Notes under the pieces: model-generated
Seen by the model: only the letters and a program-made list of their open reading frames with translations
Databases searched by the model: none
What the model was told of the DNA's origin: nothing
Program-made: the position numbers and the translations under genes
Source: Saprospiraceae bacterium
Lineage (GTDB): Bacteria; Bacteroidota; Bacteroidia; Chitinophagales; Saprospiraceae
Direction: 5' to 3'
NCBI GenBank assembly: GCA_020631235.1
Contig: JAHDHQ010000014.1
Span: forward strand, 1 to 64,000
Length of the DNA: 64,000 nt
Shown: one piece after another, positions 37,401-45,930 of the stretch
Layout of the letters: every line of letters starts with the position of its first letter
How positions within the stretch are numbered: the first letter of the stretch is position 1

Positions 37401-40400
37401 TAATGCACTCATTGGAGAAATCCCAGACGAAATTGGGCAATTAGGTCAACTAAACAGTCTAAGCGTTTCAGCCAACCAATTATCGGGTGAAATACCTACA
37501 AATTGGCAAAGCACAAATAATCTAAGTTGGTTAGATTTGAGTGATAATTTATTAGTCGGAACTATTCCTGCTTGGATAGGTGATTTGACAAACATACAGA
37601 CCCTAGCTTTAAATGATAATCAATTAGTCGGTTCCATCCCTTCGTTTTTGGCTAATCAAAATTACCTGGAACTAGATTGTTCGAATAATCAATTGTCTGG
37701 ATGCTTTCCCAACGAACTCATTAACAATTGTAATGATCCTTTAATAAATTTCACCAACAATCCAATGCTGCCGTGGAATGGCGATTTTCAGAGGTTTTGT
37801 GATGGCGAACAAGTGGTTGGGGCAGCCTGTGATGATGGGAACCCTAATTCTTTAAATGACGTCATTTTACCAGATTGTTCATGTGCAGGGACAGTAGGCC
37901 TAGCTTTTGTCACTACTTGGAAAACGGATAATTTAGGGACAAGTTGCAACACCTGCATCCAAGTTCCGAGCTTTCCGGGAGAGCTCTATAATTATGATAT
38001 AGATTGGGAAAATGATGGAGTTTATGACGATTTTAACCTCACCGGAGATGCTATCCATGATTATGGCATAGCAGGAAATTACCAAGTGGCCATTAGAGGA
38101 AACTTTCCGCGAATCTATTTTAATGGTCTGGGGGATGCGGCTAAAATACAGAGCATAGACCAATGGGGAAGTCAAGAATGGACAAGCATGGAATCAGCAT
38201 TTGCTGGATGCATTAATCTCACGGGTTTAGCTGAGGATATACCCAATCTTAGTAAGGTTAGTACTACCGAAAGGATGTTTGCTGGAGCTACAAACTTTAA
38301 TCAAGACTTGAACGACTGGGATCTAAGTCAAGTAGAAAATATGCGATTTATGTTTGCTGATGCAAGCACTTTTAATGGAAATATTAGCTCGTGGAATACG
38401 TCTATGGTCACAGATTTTACAAGCATGTTTACAAGAGCCAATAGCTTTAATCAGGACATTGGCAATTGGGATGTTAGCAGTGGAACTACCATGGCTAATT
38501 TATTTTTTGGGGCCACTGATTTTAATCAAGATATTGGCTCTTGGGATGTAAGTCAGATTACTGATTTTAGTTTTATGTTCAGCAGTGCAAGGAGCTTTAA
38601 TCAAGACATTGGCAATTGGGATGTGAGTAATGGAGTTCTCTTTAATAACATGTTTGAAGATGCTACTGTATTTAATCAAGCACTTAATGGATGGCAACTG
38701 AGTAATGCCGAAAATTTGGAGGTGATGTTCGCCGTTGCTACCGAATTTAACCAAGATATAAGCAACTGGAATGTTTCCAACGTAACTGACATGTCAAACA
38801 TGTTTTTGTTAGCTACAGCTTTTAATCAAGATCTGAATAATTGGGACGTCGGAAAGGTTACGAATATGGCCTATATGTTTGAAGGTGCATCGTCTTTTAA
38901 CCAGCATTTAGCGAGTTGGGATTTGGCCAATATCATAAATAACCCTAACCTAGCTGATGGTTTAGCATTTATGTTGTCCAATTGTGGAATGGATCAAATC
39001 AATTATGAAACAACACTAAATGCATGGGCGAACGCAAATAGTACTCCTGCTGATCTAGAACTGGGAGCTGATGCCTTGACCTATTGTGATGATAGCGGAA
39101 GAAATATATTAATAGGAGACAAAAATTGGCTAATAAATGGCGACCAAAAAGCTTGTGCCCAAAAACCTTGGATCAGTCGATGGAAAACAGACAATAATGG
39201 TAACTCATGCAATGCATGTATTGCTATACCGACTAATAATGCCTATACCTATAATTATGATATAGACTGGGAAAATGACGGTATTTATGATGAATTTGGC
39301 TTAACAACAGATGCCTTTCATATGTATCCATCTGCTGGGTCTTATGAAGTTGCTATCCGAGGTGATTTTCCGCATCTAAACCATGAGAACATAGAAGATA
39401 ATGATAAACTAATAGATATCATACAATGGGGAGAAATCGAATGGTTAAGCATTGATTTTATGTTTCATGCATGCCGTAATATTGTCGATTTTAGTGCCAC
39501 CGATACACCTATGCTTTCGGGTGTAAATCAGGCAATATCTACTTTCGAAGCAGCGACTCAATTTGATGGACGTATTAATGATTGGTCCATACAAAGCATG
39601 ACCAATTTGTCTAGGATGTTTGCAGGTGCCAGCTCGTTTAATCAAATAATAGATAGCTGGAACACGGCCAACGTTGAAGATATGAGCGGTATGTTTAGCA
39701 ACGCGACTATGTTTAACCGCGACATTAGCGCATGGAATACAGGCAAACTCACCAATATGGAAGCCATGTTTGTTAATTGTATAAACTTTAGTACTACCAT
39801 TAATGATTGGGATGTTTCCAATGTGGTCAATTTTGCAAGGCTTTTCGAAGGGGCGTCAAATTTTAATCGTTCGCTCAATGATTGGGATGTTTCAAAGGCT
39901 CAAACGATGGATCACATGTTTGACGGAGCTTCTAATTTTGATGGAGCTATTACGAATTGGGATATTAGCAATGTATCTACGGCCCAATATATGTTTTCCG
40001 ACGCCATCAATTTTAAACAAGACATTAGTGTGTGGAGCACAACTAATCTGCAAAACTCTACTGGAATGTTTGCAAATGCCATAAGCTTTAATCATGCATT
40101 AGGAACATGGAACTTGACAAATTTGATAGAGGCAGAACATATGCTAGATGCTTGTGGAATGTCTACACCGAATTATGAGGCGACCTTACTTGGATGGTCT
40201 TCTAACGTAAATACTTCCAATGATTTAGGCTTAGGTGCTTTAGATTTAGTTTACTGTGATGATACAGGAAGAAATGCCTTGATCAATACTTTTGGTTGGC
40301 AAATTGTGGGTGATTCACAAGATCCGAGCTGTGGCTGTCCTTCCGTAAATGCAGGCGAGTCGATGGTAGGAATGTATTGCACCGAGCAAGAGATGATTAG

Positions 40401-42006
40401 TCTATTAGCTTTATTGTCCAATGCCGATGTAAATGGAAACTGGGAAGATCCTTTAAATACAGGTATTGATCTATCTGACCCTACGCAAGTCGATGTAGGT
40501 GCTTTGGATGCAGGCGAATACTATTTTTATTATATCCTAGGTGAGATAGGTTGTCCTATGGATACGAATGTGGTGAATATTAATATCTCCAGCAGTTATA
40601 GCAGCCAAAGACAAGAAACACTTTGCTTCGGTGAAAGTATAGAAATAGGCAATGAAGTCTTTGATGCAACAGGTATGTATGAAATTAAACTACAGGCACT
40701 GAATCAATGTGATAGCATCATTTTATTAGATTTAGAAGTCTTAGATCCAATTAGCGAAACATTAGATGTAGAAGCTTGTTTTGGCGAAGAACTAGAAATC
40801 GGAGGACAAATCATTGTAGTCAATCAAACTTCGCCTTTCAGTGAAACTATTTTGCTTAATAGCTTGTCACACCCTCAATGTGATAGTTTATTAAGTATTA
40901 CTATTTACCCGATAGAAACCACTAGCTTCGAATACGAAGATGACATCTGCACAGGCGAAGTAGTGGAGATCGGAGGAATAATTTTTGATGCCTCAAACTT
41001 AACAGGTGAGGTGACATTGGACAACATGAATGCCCAAGGTTGTGATAGCATTATATACGTTAATCTCAATATTAAAGAAGCAACTGAGGGATTTATCATG
41101 CTAGAAGGTTGTCCTGGCGATCTGATTGAATTAAATGGAGAAAGCATTGTCATTGCTGATGAAGGCCCGTATACACTGACTCAAAACTTACAAAGTGATG
41201 AATTTCCGAGTTGTGATAGTCTTCTGACTATAAATGTAAGTGTGAAAGAAGATGTAGTCATCATGTATGAGGATTTTATTTGTGGTGATGAAGAAAAAAT
41301 GATAGGGGATCAATTATTTAATAAGGACTTTTTATCTAGCCAACTAGTCTTCGAGGGAGTAGACTATTGTGATAGTATTGTAAATGTACAATTCACGCAT
41401 ATAGATTCTATCGATGGTTTGATGATGGACACAGTCACTCAATCCAGCCTAATAGCCATTGACGTGTTAGAAGGGTTTGCATATGATTATTCTCAGGGTA
41501 TAAATCTGGAAGTAATCGACTACGACCAAGACAAAATTATTTCAGTAGACGAGCAGTCCATTCCTGGAATATTCGAAATCGAATTTAATCAAAATGTAGA
41601 ATCGGATGTCGAGATACAATTTGAGATGTGTTATGAAGATTGCTCGATGTGTGCAACCAGTATCTGGCGCATCAGCAAATCCATAGATGGGTATGTAGAA
41701 TTTGTCATTACATGCAATGATGACGGCATAAACGATAATGTTTTGATTTCCGAATATGTGCCTAATTTGTTTATTGATTTTCCGTGTAATGAAATCGTTA
41801 TTTTCAATCGTTGGGGGCAGCCTGTTTATGAAGCCCAACCATATCTTGATGATTGGTGCGGAACTTATATGAATACTGGAAATCCACTGCCAGAAGGTAG
41901 TTATTATTTCACTTTGGACTTATATAGCCCTAATGCAAATTGTGCGGAGTCACAAGCTGGTATCGATCGTCGGTTTATCTATGGTTTAATTACCTTACTT
42001 CGTTAG
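34489..42006 (+). CDS. Giant mosaic surface protein with LRRs, BspA-like repeats and T9SS type B domain
   Basis: The 2505-residue protein has a signal peptide. Residues about 38-281 look like a right-handed beta-helix (GSLREAINCANNN start). Residues 378-771 contain about 13 leucine-rich repeats of roughly 23 residues with the plant-like L.G.IP core (LSGEIPDF). An Ig-like domain lies at about 788-878, and a second, more regular LRR domain with a typical N-cap (ATNGDDWFNN) at 884-1091. Two modules with the 'TTW.TDN' / 'DWENDG' head follow, with 9 and 8 BspA-like 25-residue repeats (1139-1554, 1560-1948). Five C.GE...CDS units precede the CHU_C domain at about 2401-2505, which is nearly identical in motif content to that of the upstream giant gene. 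The two are partial paralogues with exchanged N-terminal domains. Surface binding is the likely role. Confidence 0.88.
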   Translation: MLRIFLILIFLSQYVWLSVSSDITSTSHEMNGPVNAQAQFVGNCIVTTKNDAGVGSLREAINCANNNIGPDTIVFEIPDEGPHVILLESPLPIISDDHLLISTDDHGSIWVDGSFIETASAGFEIGPGVEHIVIGYLDVRNFQGPAFRIGAGSKHINIMSNRIVYNDMGVEASRVDSCEIKYNAIFYNQTSIVLNGGTYNSIFDNNISGLEVEGPTDIGIQIIENGPTHNNQIIENNVSRHDEEGVRLIGEVTETEILQNRIECNGGKGIDLGPAGNNQQVKPVIISATIEEINVSTGQVGDLIEVFSNASACDTCQGKTTLGFCLDNGDGTYTLNTIGYYSGDLLSATSTTDKNTSEFSDCFAVVSADCNRMQDSLELVSLYNNTNGAQWTNTWDLNQPMDTWYGIKVSPKGCVEAIDLDGNVNYLVDSGSSGNRLSGFMPDLQLPNLLLLSLCANEIVGGVPNFTGIPKVRHICFGRNPLTEPLPEFQYVPDLLTFSCFSTDIDGPIPSFQNCPLIQEISVYNNEHTGSIPAVNSLSELVYYGCSSNELTGPLPDISNMEHLFRFQAHFNNLSGTIPNISNCPELETYTVDRNQLTGVVPNFSNLPKLRIFGAGYNQLKGPLPDFSGFPVIESLELSNNEIDGQIPDFSFMPVLGSISLFNNELEGEIPNFSNLPNVWGINVYNNQLSGEIPDFDKMPTLTSINVNNNALEGAIPDFGQLPNLAFIIAYDNLLDGEIPDLSENCPNLKSLRVNNNRLTFEDLLPGLPNNVATVAINSETVWDSVFYEDQPMVFKDTTITLPQLSLLDVDLGFDELIQDNVYTWYKNGVLYDTVIGNNNLTIPYLKLSDAGDYHVVVTNPQADRLTLTSYTITLIVEEVPCITRDSTILMAVYQATNGDDWFNNQAWGDSDILNNWFGVETNADGCVTCLNLSGPSDPCLESNGSGNNLVGSIPNIIGELSHLEHLNLSGNALIGEIPDEIGQLGQLNSLSVSANQLSGEIPTNWQSTNNLSWLDLSDNLLVGTIPAWIGDLTNIQTLALNDNQLVGSIPSFLANQNYLELDCSNNQLSGCFPNELINNCNDPLINFTNNPMLPWNGDFQRFCDGEQVVGAACDDGNPNSLNDVILPDCSCAGTVGLAFVTTWKTDNLGTSCNTCIQVPSFPGELYNYDIDWENDGVYDDFNLTGDAIHDYGIAGNYQVAIRGNFPRIYFNGLGDAAKIQSIDQWGSQEWTSMESAFAGCINLTGLAEDIPNLSKVSTTERMFAGATNFNQDLNDWDLSQVENMRFMFADASTFNGNISSWNTSMVTDFTSMFTRANSFNQDIGNWDVSSGTTMANLFFGATDFNQDIGSWDVSQITDFSFMFSSARSFNQDIGNWDVSNGVLFNNMFEDATVFNQALNGWQLSNAENLEVMFAVATEFNQDISNWNVSNVTDMSNMFLLATAFNQDLNNWDVGKVTNMAYMFEGASSFNQHLASWDLANIINNPNLADGLAFMLSNCGMDQINYETTLNAWANANSTPADLELGADALTYCDDSGRNILIGDKNWLINGDQKACAQKPWISRWKTDNNGNSCNACIAIPTNNAYTYNYDIDWENDGIYDEFGLTTDAFHMYPSAGSYEVAIRGDFPHLNHENIEDNDKLIDIIQWGEIEWLSIDFMFHACRNIVDFSATDTPMLSGVNQAISTFEAATQFDGRINDWSIQSMTNLSRMFAGASSFNQIIDSWNTANVEDMSGMFSNATMFNRDISAWNTGKLTNMEAMFVNCINFSTTINDWDVSNVVNFARLFEGASNFNRSLNDWDVSKAQTMDHMFDGASNFDGAITNWDISNVSTAQYMFSDAINFKQDISVWSTTNLQNSTGMFANAISFNHALGTWNLTNLIEAEHMLDACGMSTPNYEATLLGWSSNVNTSNDLGLGALDLVYCDDTGRNALINTFGWQIVGDSQDPSCGCPSVNAGESMVGMYCTEQEMISLLALLSNADVNGNWEDPLNTGIDLSDPTQVDVGALDAGEYYFYYILGEIGCPMDTNVVNINISSSYSSQRQETLCFGESIEIGNEVFDATGMYEIKLQALNQCDSIILLDLEVLDPISETLDVEACFGEELEIGGQIIVVNQTSPFSETILLNSLSHPQCDSLLSITIYPIETTSFEYEDDICTGEVVEIGGIIFDASNLTGEVTLDNMNAQGCDSIIYVNLNIKEATEGFIMLEGCPGDLIELNGESIVIADEGPYTLTQNLQSDEFPSCDSLLTINVSVKEDVVIMYEDFICGDEEKMIGDQLFNKDFLSSQLVFEGVDYCDSIVNVQFTHIDSIDGLMMDTVTQSSLIAIDVLEGFAYDYSQGINLEVIDYDQDKIISVDEQSIPGIFEIEFNQNVESDVEIQFEMCYEDCSMCATSIWRISKSIDGYVEFVITCNDDGINDNVLISEYVPNLFIDFPCNEIVIFNRWGQPVYEAQPYLDDWCGTYMNTGNPLPEGSYYFTLDLYSPNANCAESQAGIDRRFIYGLITLLR
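38265..38940 (+). repeat. BspA-like repeat block in the 2505-aa gene, 75-bp period
   Basis: Nine 25-codon units run in tandem (MFAGATNFNQDLNDWDLSQ and relatives). The phrase SFNQDIGNWDVS recurs with little change, so neighbouring units are probably recent duplicates. A second block of eight units lies at about 39540-40130. Confidence 0.8.
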
Positions 42007-42034
42007 AAAACCTGATTTGAGTCGGAGGTTTTTT
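42007..42034 (+). terminator. Terminator after the second giant gene
   Basis: AAAACCT at 42007-42013 pairs with AGGTTTT at 42026-42032 and is followed by more T, directly after the stop codon. The following 230 bases, to the next start at 42267, are A+T-rich and contain nothing I recognise. Confidence 0.65.
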
Positions 42035-42266
42035 GCTTTAAATCTATGGAGTTATATTTATCGGCCTAGTTACACTATTTTTAAACTGAGCAATCTAGCA
42101 CATAATAATTATGATGTGTTAACAATAATTCAAAAAGAAAAATTACCACATTATCCGATTAGCCATATCAGAGAAATAATGAGGGATAAATAATAATATA
42201 CAAAACCAACGAACTTTATATTCGAAACGTCAAATAAGTGTTGTCAAGATATGCGCAAATTTAATT

Positions 42267-43367
42267 ATGAAAAACTTCCATACATTCATTGGTACAATTC
42301 TTCTAACATTAATCATATCTAGTTGTTATGTTCCTGACATCGAAGAGACAAGTATCACAGAGGAGATTATTTGGACTGATACATTATCGAATCTGAAAGA
42401 AATCATTTACGGGGGAATAAGAGAAGAATATTACTACTACTATGCCTTGGATCAAGATAGTCTATACAGATTTACCAAGATAAATGCTGAGGATGGAAAT
42501 GAATTGGCTTCTATAACAATTGACAGAATAATATCTGCTAGAAATAACATGTTCTTTATAGATGATTGGATTCATTTTAACAACTTATTGATTTCTCCAG
42601 ATAACTTAGAAGTTGTTTATGAGTTAGAAAATTATCAGATATTTAGATTTCTGGGAATAATTAATAATGGACTAGCTTACTATAGTGCAGATAATCCATT
42701 CAGAATAGTAGAGTATAATTTAGAATCAAAAGACACTTTATCTAAAGTTGTGCCTTCCGAAAACGTAAACTTGTCAGTGCTATTTGATGTCTTCTTAGAA
42801 AAGCAAAACGATATAGTATCTATTTATCTCAGTTATTTCTCTACTGACTCGTTGAGATTAATTTCTAAAATAAATATTGATGGTGAGGTTGAATGGACAA
42901 AAGAAACTACTTTTGTTTTAAAAGAAATATTATTCCATAAAGATTATTTAGTTTTAGCTCATTCGCATCAGTTAGAATTTATCGACCGCAATACAGGTGA
43001 AACTCTTTCCCTTCAAGATTTTGGTGATAATTTCATAACTAATGTTTCTGTACATAATGATTTGGTTTTTTTAGAAGTCGAAGGTTGTATGTATGAAACG
43101 TATGACGATTTTGTTGAAATTGCTTCTTCATCCCAATTATGTCTCTTTTTCAGCACTAATAATAAACTGGTAGGCAATTATTATATTGATGGGAGATTAA
43201 GTAATGGAAGTCGCTTTTTCAATATCACCAATGGCGTTAATTTTATGACGACTAAGTTTACGCAAATTGGATCGGTAGGTTATTATGAGCCGGCCAATTT
43301 GTACATAGGGGACCAAAATATTGAAGATAGTATCGTATCGCTTAATGGCGTGATATTTACCGAATAG
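42267..43367 (+). CDS. Lipoprotein with repeated beta motifs, unknown function
   Basis: The 366-residue protein has a lipoprotein signal peptide with Cys20 (TLIISSC). The mature sequence has recurring beta segments with aromatic and acidic residues (YYYYALDQDSLYRFTKINAEDG, SKINIDGEVEWTKETTFV, LEFIDRNTGETLSLQDFG). Some follow the PQQ/YVTN propeller style, in which a value is carried and compared across blades. I see no catalytic motif. It stands alone between the terminator of the giant locus and the carotenoid genes, so neighbours do not help. Confidence 0.72.
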   Translation: MKNFHTFIGTILLTLIISSCYVPDIEETSITEEIIWTDTLSNLKEIIYGGIREEYYYYYALDQDSLYRFTKINAEDGNELASITIDRIISARNNMFFIDDWIHFNNLLISPDNLEVVYELENYQIFRFLGIINNGLAYYSADNPFRIVEYNLESKDTLSKVVPSENVNLSVLFDVFLEKQNDIVSIYLSYFSTDSLRLISKINIDGEVEWTKETTFVLKEILFHKDYLVLAHSHQLEFIDRNTGETLSLQDFGDNFITNVSVHNDLVFLEVEGCMYETYDDFVEIASSSQLCLFFSTNNKLVGNYYIDGRLSNGSRFFNITNGVNFMTTKFTQIGSVGYYEPANLYIGDQNIEDSIVSLNGVIFTE

Positions 43368-43515
43368 ATTCAGTCTCAAATATTGTTCGATTTATAAAAA
43401 AGTCAATAATTGAAAGAACTATTGATAAGAATAGGTAATCACAGCATATCTGATCGTCCCTCATAGATAAGCACCGCATTTCAGGACGCTGGATACCATA
43501 ATCCCTTATACGAAT

Positions 43516-44232
43516 ATGAATCAACAAGTTACTACGATTACTTTTTTTAGGTACCCAAACTTTATGAGTAAAGTATGGGCTTTCGGAATGATGCAGTTTG
43601 GTCACAGTTATTTAGGGAAAACGATAGGACTGCAGTTCTATAAACTTTTAGGTAGTGGCAAAGGGATGGGGTTTAGTCCGTATCCAGATTGGTCTGTATA
43701 CAGTCTATTGCAAGTGTGGGAATCTGAAGAAGTGGCACAACAGTTTTTAGAAACTAGCTTATTAATGAAAAAGTACAGAGATCACAGCTCTGAACAATGG
43801 ACCATTTTTCTAAAAAATATAAAAGCACATGGGAAATGGGCAGGTACTAATCCATTTATGAGTGATACAAGCTTAGATGACCAAAAGGGCCCTATTGCTG
43901 TCATTACGAGAGCCAGCATAAAAACTAAATATCTAAGGACTTTTTGGAAATATGTGCCTATTTCAGAAAAACCGCTCATTGATAATCAACATCTAATATT
44001 TACCAAAGGGATAGGAGAGATGCCCATTAAACAAATGGCTACACTTAGTATTTGGACACATATGGATGCTATTAAACAATTTGCTTATCAAAGTAAAGAA
44101 CATCAGAAAGCCATTCAAATGACAAGAAATCTTGGATGGTACAAGGAAGAATTATTCGCTCGATTTAAACCTTATCATCAAGTAGGAACATGGGGAGGGA
44201 TAGAAAAAAAACTTAGTTCGCTGTTGCAATAG
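43516..44232 (+). CDS. Spheroidene monooxygenase (CrtA)-like protein
   Basis: The 238-residue protein matches the CrtA family, haem-dependent monooxygenases that oxidise C-2 of acyclic carotenoid ends. Visible family motifs are TITFFRYPN near the start, WAFGMMQFG, KLLGSGKGMGFSPYPDWSVY, a W...WTIFL....HGKWAG.NPF segment and VITRASIKTKY. Its 3' end overlaps that of the converging methyltransferase gene by 20 bases. CruF-like and CrtD-like genes lie 1.0-3.9 kb away on the other strand. In that setting C-2' hydroxylation or ketolation of a psi-end carotenoid (a myxol-like product) is a reasonable inference. No regulator is visible in the 148-base upstream gap. Confidence 0.82.
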   Translation: MNQQVTTITFFRYPNFMSKVWAFGMMQFGHSYLGKTIGLQFYKLLGSGKGMGFSPYPDWSVYSLLQVWESEEVAQQFLETSLLMKKYRDHSSEQWTIFLKNIKAHGKWAGTNPFMSDTSLDDQKGPIAVITRASIKTKYLRTFWKYVPISEKPLIDNQHLIFTKGIGEMPIKQMATLSIWTHMDAIKQFAYQSKEHQKAIQMTRNLGWYKEELFARFKPYHQVGTWGGIEKKLSSLLQ

Positions 44233-45145
44233 CAGTCATCACTCCTAGAGATTTGCTCTTTTTACTCCATCTTTTAGGAGCAAAAAGCATCATATTGACC
44301 ACAAAGGCTAAAAACCTTGGCTCCATGGATGTACTCCAAGATATTTTCCGCTTTTCCATTTCACTCATCCAATAAAGTAAATAGGGATCTAAGGTTCCAT
44401 AATTTAAGACTTCCAAAACTTTCCAGCCAGTATCGTTTAACAACCCTCTAAGATTGGAAGGTGAAAAAAGGGAAGTATGTCTAGATGTATGCCACCCAGC
44501 CCAAAATTCGCCGTACTTCTGACGACTATCAGATGCTACATTCGGTACTTCGATAATGAGATAGGTGCCAGGATGTGATAAATTTCTTAAATACCTTAAA
44601 TTTTCATAAGGCTTGTAATCATGTTCTAGATAATGCCACATACTAATAAGATCTGGCTGAATTTCCTTACTTAACTCTTGGATTTCCTTGACTTCTAAGT
44701 GGAGTGATGCAAAAGTATTTGGAGATTGCTTCCAACCTGCATCGCTAAAATCAATTCCGTGCGCTCTGCATTCATATTTGTCATGTAGCTGTTTAAGAAA
44801 ACTTGGTTTACCACAACCCACATCTAAAACTTTAGATTGTTCGGTTAAATTGGGTAGGTATTTTGACACTAAGGCCACTCTTCGCTTATCTAATTTAGCT
44901 TGACTTTTTTCAACCAGATGTTTGTACTTGCCCCACGCTGAAGCACCACGATAAGGAAGATAATAGTCTGTATAATAATCCATCAATTCATCCATGGGTA
45001 CACGTGGATTTAGGAAGACTAATTGGCAATCACGACATTGATCAAAATTAAAAAGCTGCTCGGTAGGGTGCATCTGGGCTTTTGTCTTGATGAAAGCTTC
45101 AAAATGCCTAGACTGACAGATAGGACAAGTTTGAAGGTGTATCAT
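44213..45145 (-). CDS. Class I SAM-dependent methyltransferase with N-terminal zinc ribbon
   Basis: The 310-residue protein starts with a putative zinc ribbon (Cys7, Cys10, Cys37, Cys40). A Methyltransf_23-type domain follows with the SAM motif VLDVGCGKPSF near residue 107, an acidic segment ending strand beta 2, and MWHYLEH near strand 4 (the WH.LEH motif of this group). A Pro-rich hinge and a C-terminal helical region with ILLFA-like hydrophobic residues may contact the membrane. Members often methylate sugars, lipids or quinone-like compounds, and the substrate cannot be stated. The gene lies inside the carotenoid region, but its 114-base separation from cruF and the different family from CrtF make a carotenoid role uncertain. 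Confidence 0.8.
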   Translation of the reverse strand: MIHLQTCPICQSRHFEAFIKTKAQMHPTEQLFNFDQCRDCQLVFLNPRVPMDELMDYYTDYYLPYRGASAWGKYKHLVEKSQAKLDKRRVALVSKYLPNLTEQSKVLDVGCGKPSFLKQLHDKYECRAHGIDFSDAGWKQSPNTFASLHLEVKEIQELSKEIQPDLISMWHYLEHDYKPYENLRYLRNLSHPGTYLIIEVPNVASDSRQKYGEFWAGWHTSRHTSLFSPSNLRGLLNDTGWKVLEVLNYGTLDPYLLYWMSEMEKRKISWSTSMEPRFLAFVVNMMLFAPKRWSKKSKSLGVMTAIATAN

Positions 45146-45259
45146 ACAAAACAGAATATTAATTGAAACTATGAGAATAATCCATTCCCTTCTCCTAAGT
45201 TAATACAAATCGCACGACCAAAACATCGAGACAAACTTTAATCACTTAATCACTTTCTG

Positions 45260-45925
45260 TTATCCCATATGGAAATACAAGTAGAAATACATAAAGAATA
45301 CCAGTTGGCAAAAATAGAGATGAACAGAAATTTTAAAACTTCCATTTAACTTTAATAATAAGTATACAATCTGTAGTACCATAGCTACACAAAACCAACC
45401 TATATAATTTTGCAATGGAGCAAATCCTTCTTTAAAGGTCCAAAAATCAAAGATTGGAGCCACACCTTCCATAAAAAAGTCGAGCACAAGCATGAGCAAA
45501 CTTCCAATTACGGGTCGAAGCCATTGAGCCTCTACCCATTCCTCTGCGAGTTTAGCCGTTATAAAAATTAAAATAGCCCAGTTCACACCAATTAACCAAG
45601 GGACATCATCGATTTTATATCCAAGATTTTCACCATAAACATAATCTCCAAAAATAAAACCGTATTTGACCCCAAGCCATTCGGCAAAAATACCTACTGC
45701 AGCAAAAAAGATAAAAGACAAGAAAAACTTTTTAGAAGTAATAGGAAAAAACAAGAAAAGTACGGTGGCTGTAACCAACAGATTTAAAGGCGTCTTACTA
45801 ATAAACCAATCGAAGTAACCTAAAGTGACGCCAATGATAGCCGATATATGAAAAAGCCAAATGATAAAAACGCCAAAGTGGGTCTTATCTATGTGGTCAT
45901 ATATTTTGTTTTTTAAGGCAAACAT
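45260..45925 (-). CDS. Carotenoid biosynthesis protein, CruF-like (DUF422)
   Basis: This is a 221-residue polytopic membrane protein with about six or seven hydrophobic segments. The conserved family core is present: FAEWLGVKYGFIFGDYVYG followed by GVNWAIL, and VLDFFMEGVAPIFDFW. Family members such as CruF hydrate the 1',2' double bond of psi-end carotenoids to give a 1'-hydroxyl. It follows the CrtD/CrtI-type gene by five bases, so both are in one operon. Conserved acidic residues in the core (D and E in DFFMEG) are probable active-site residues; I infer this from the family pattern. Confidence 0.85.
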   Translation of the reverse strand: MFALKNKIYDHIDKTHFGVFIIWLFHISAIIGVTLGYFDWFISKTPLNLLVTATVLFLFFPITSKKFFLSFIFFAAVGIFAEWLGVKYGFIFGDYVYGENLGYKIDDVPWLIGVNWAILIFITAKLAEEWVEAQWLRPVIGSLLMLVLDFFMEGVAPIFDFWTFKEGFAPLQNYIGWFCVAMVLQIVYLLLKLNGSFKISVHLYFCQLVFFMYFYLYFHMG

Positions 45926-45930
45926 ATCTT

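Noticed and set aside
28850-40130. Regular 75-base repeats that could suggest a CRISPR array or minisatellite
   Set aside because: The period equals 25 codons, the repeats stay in frame and encode BspA-like units with variable residues, and there are no unique spacers between identical repeats.
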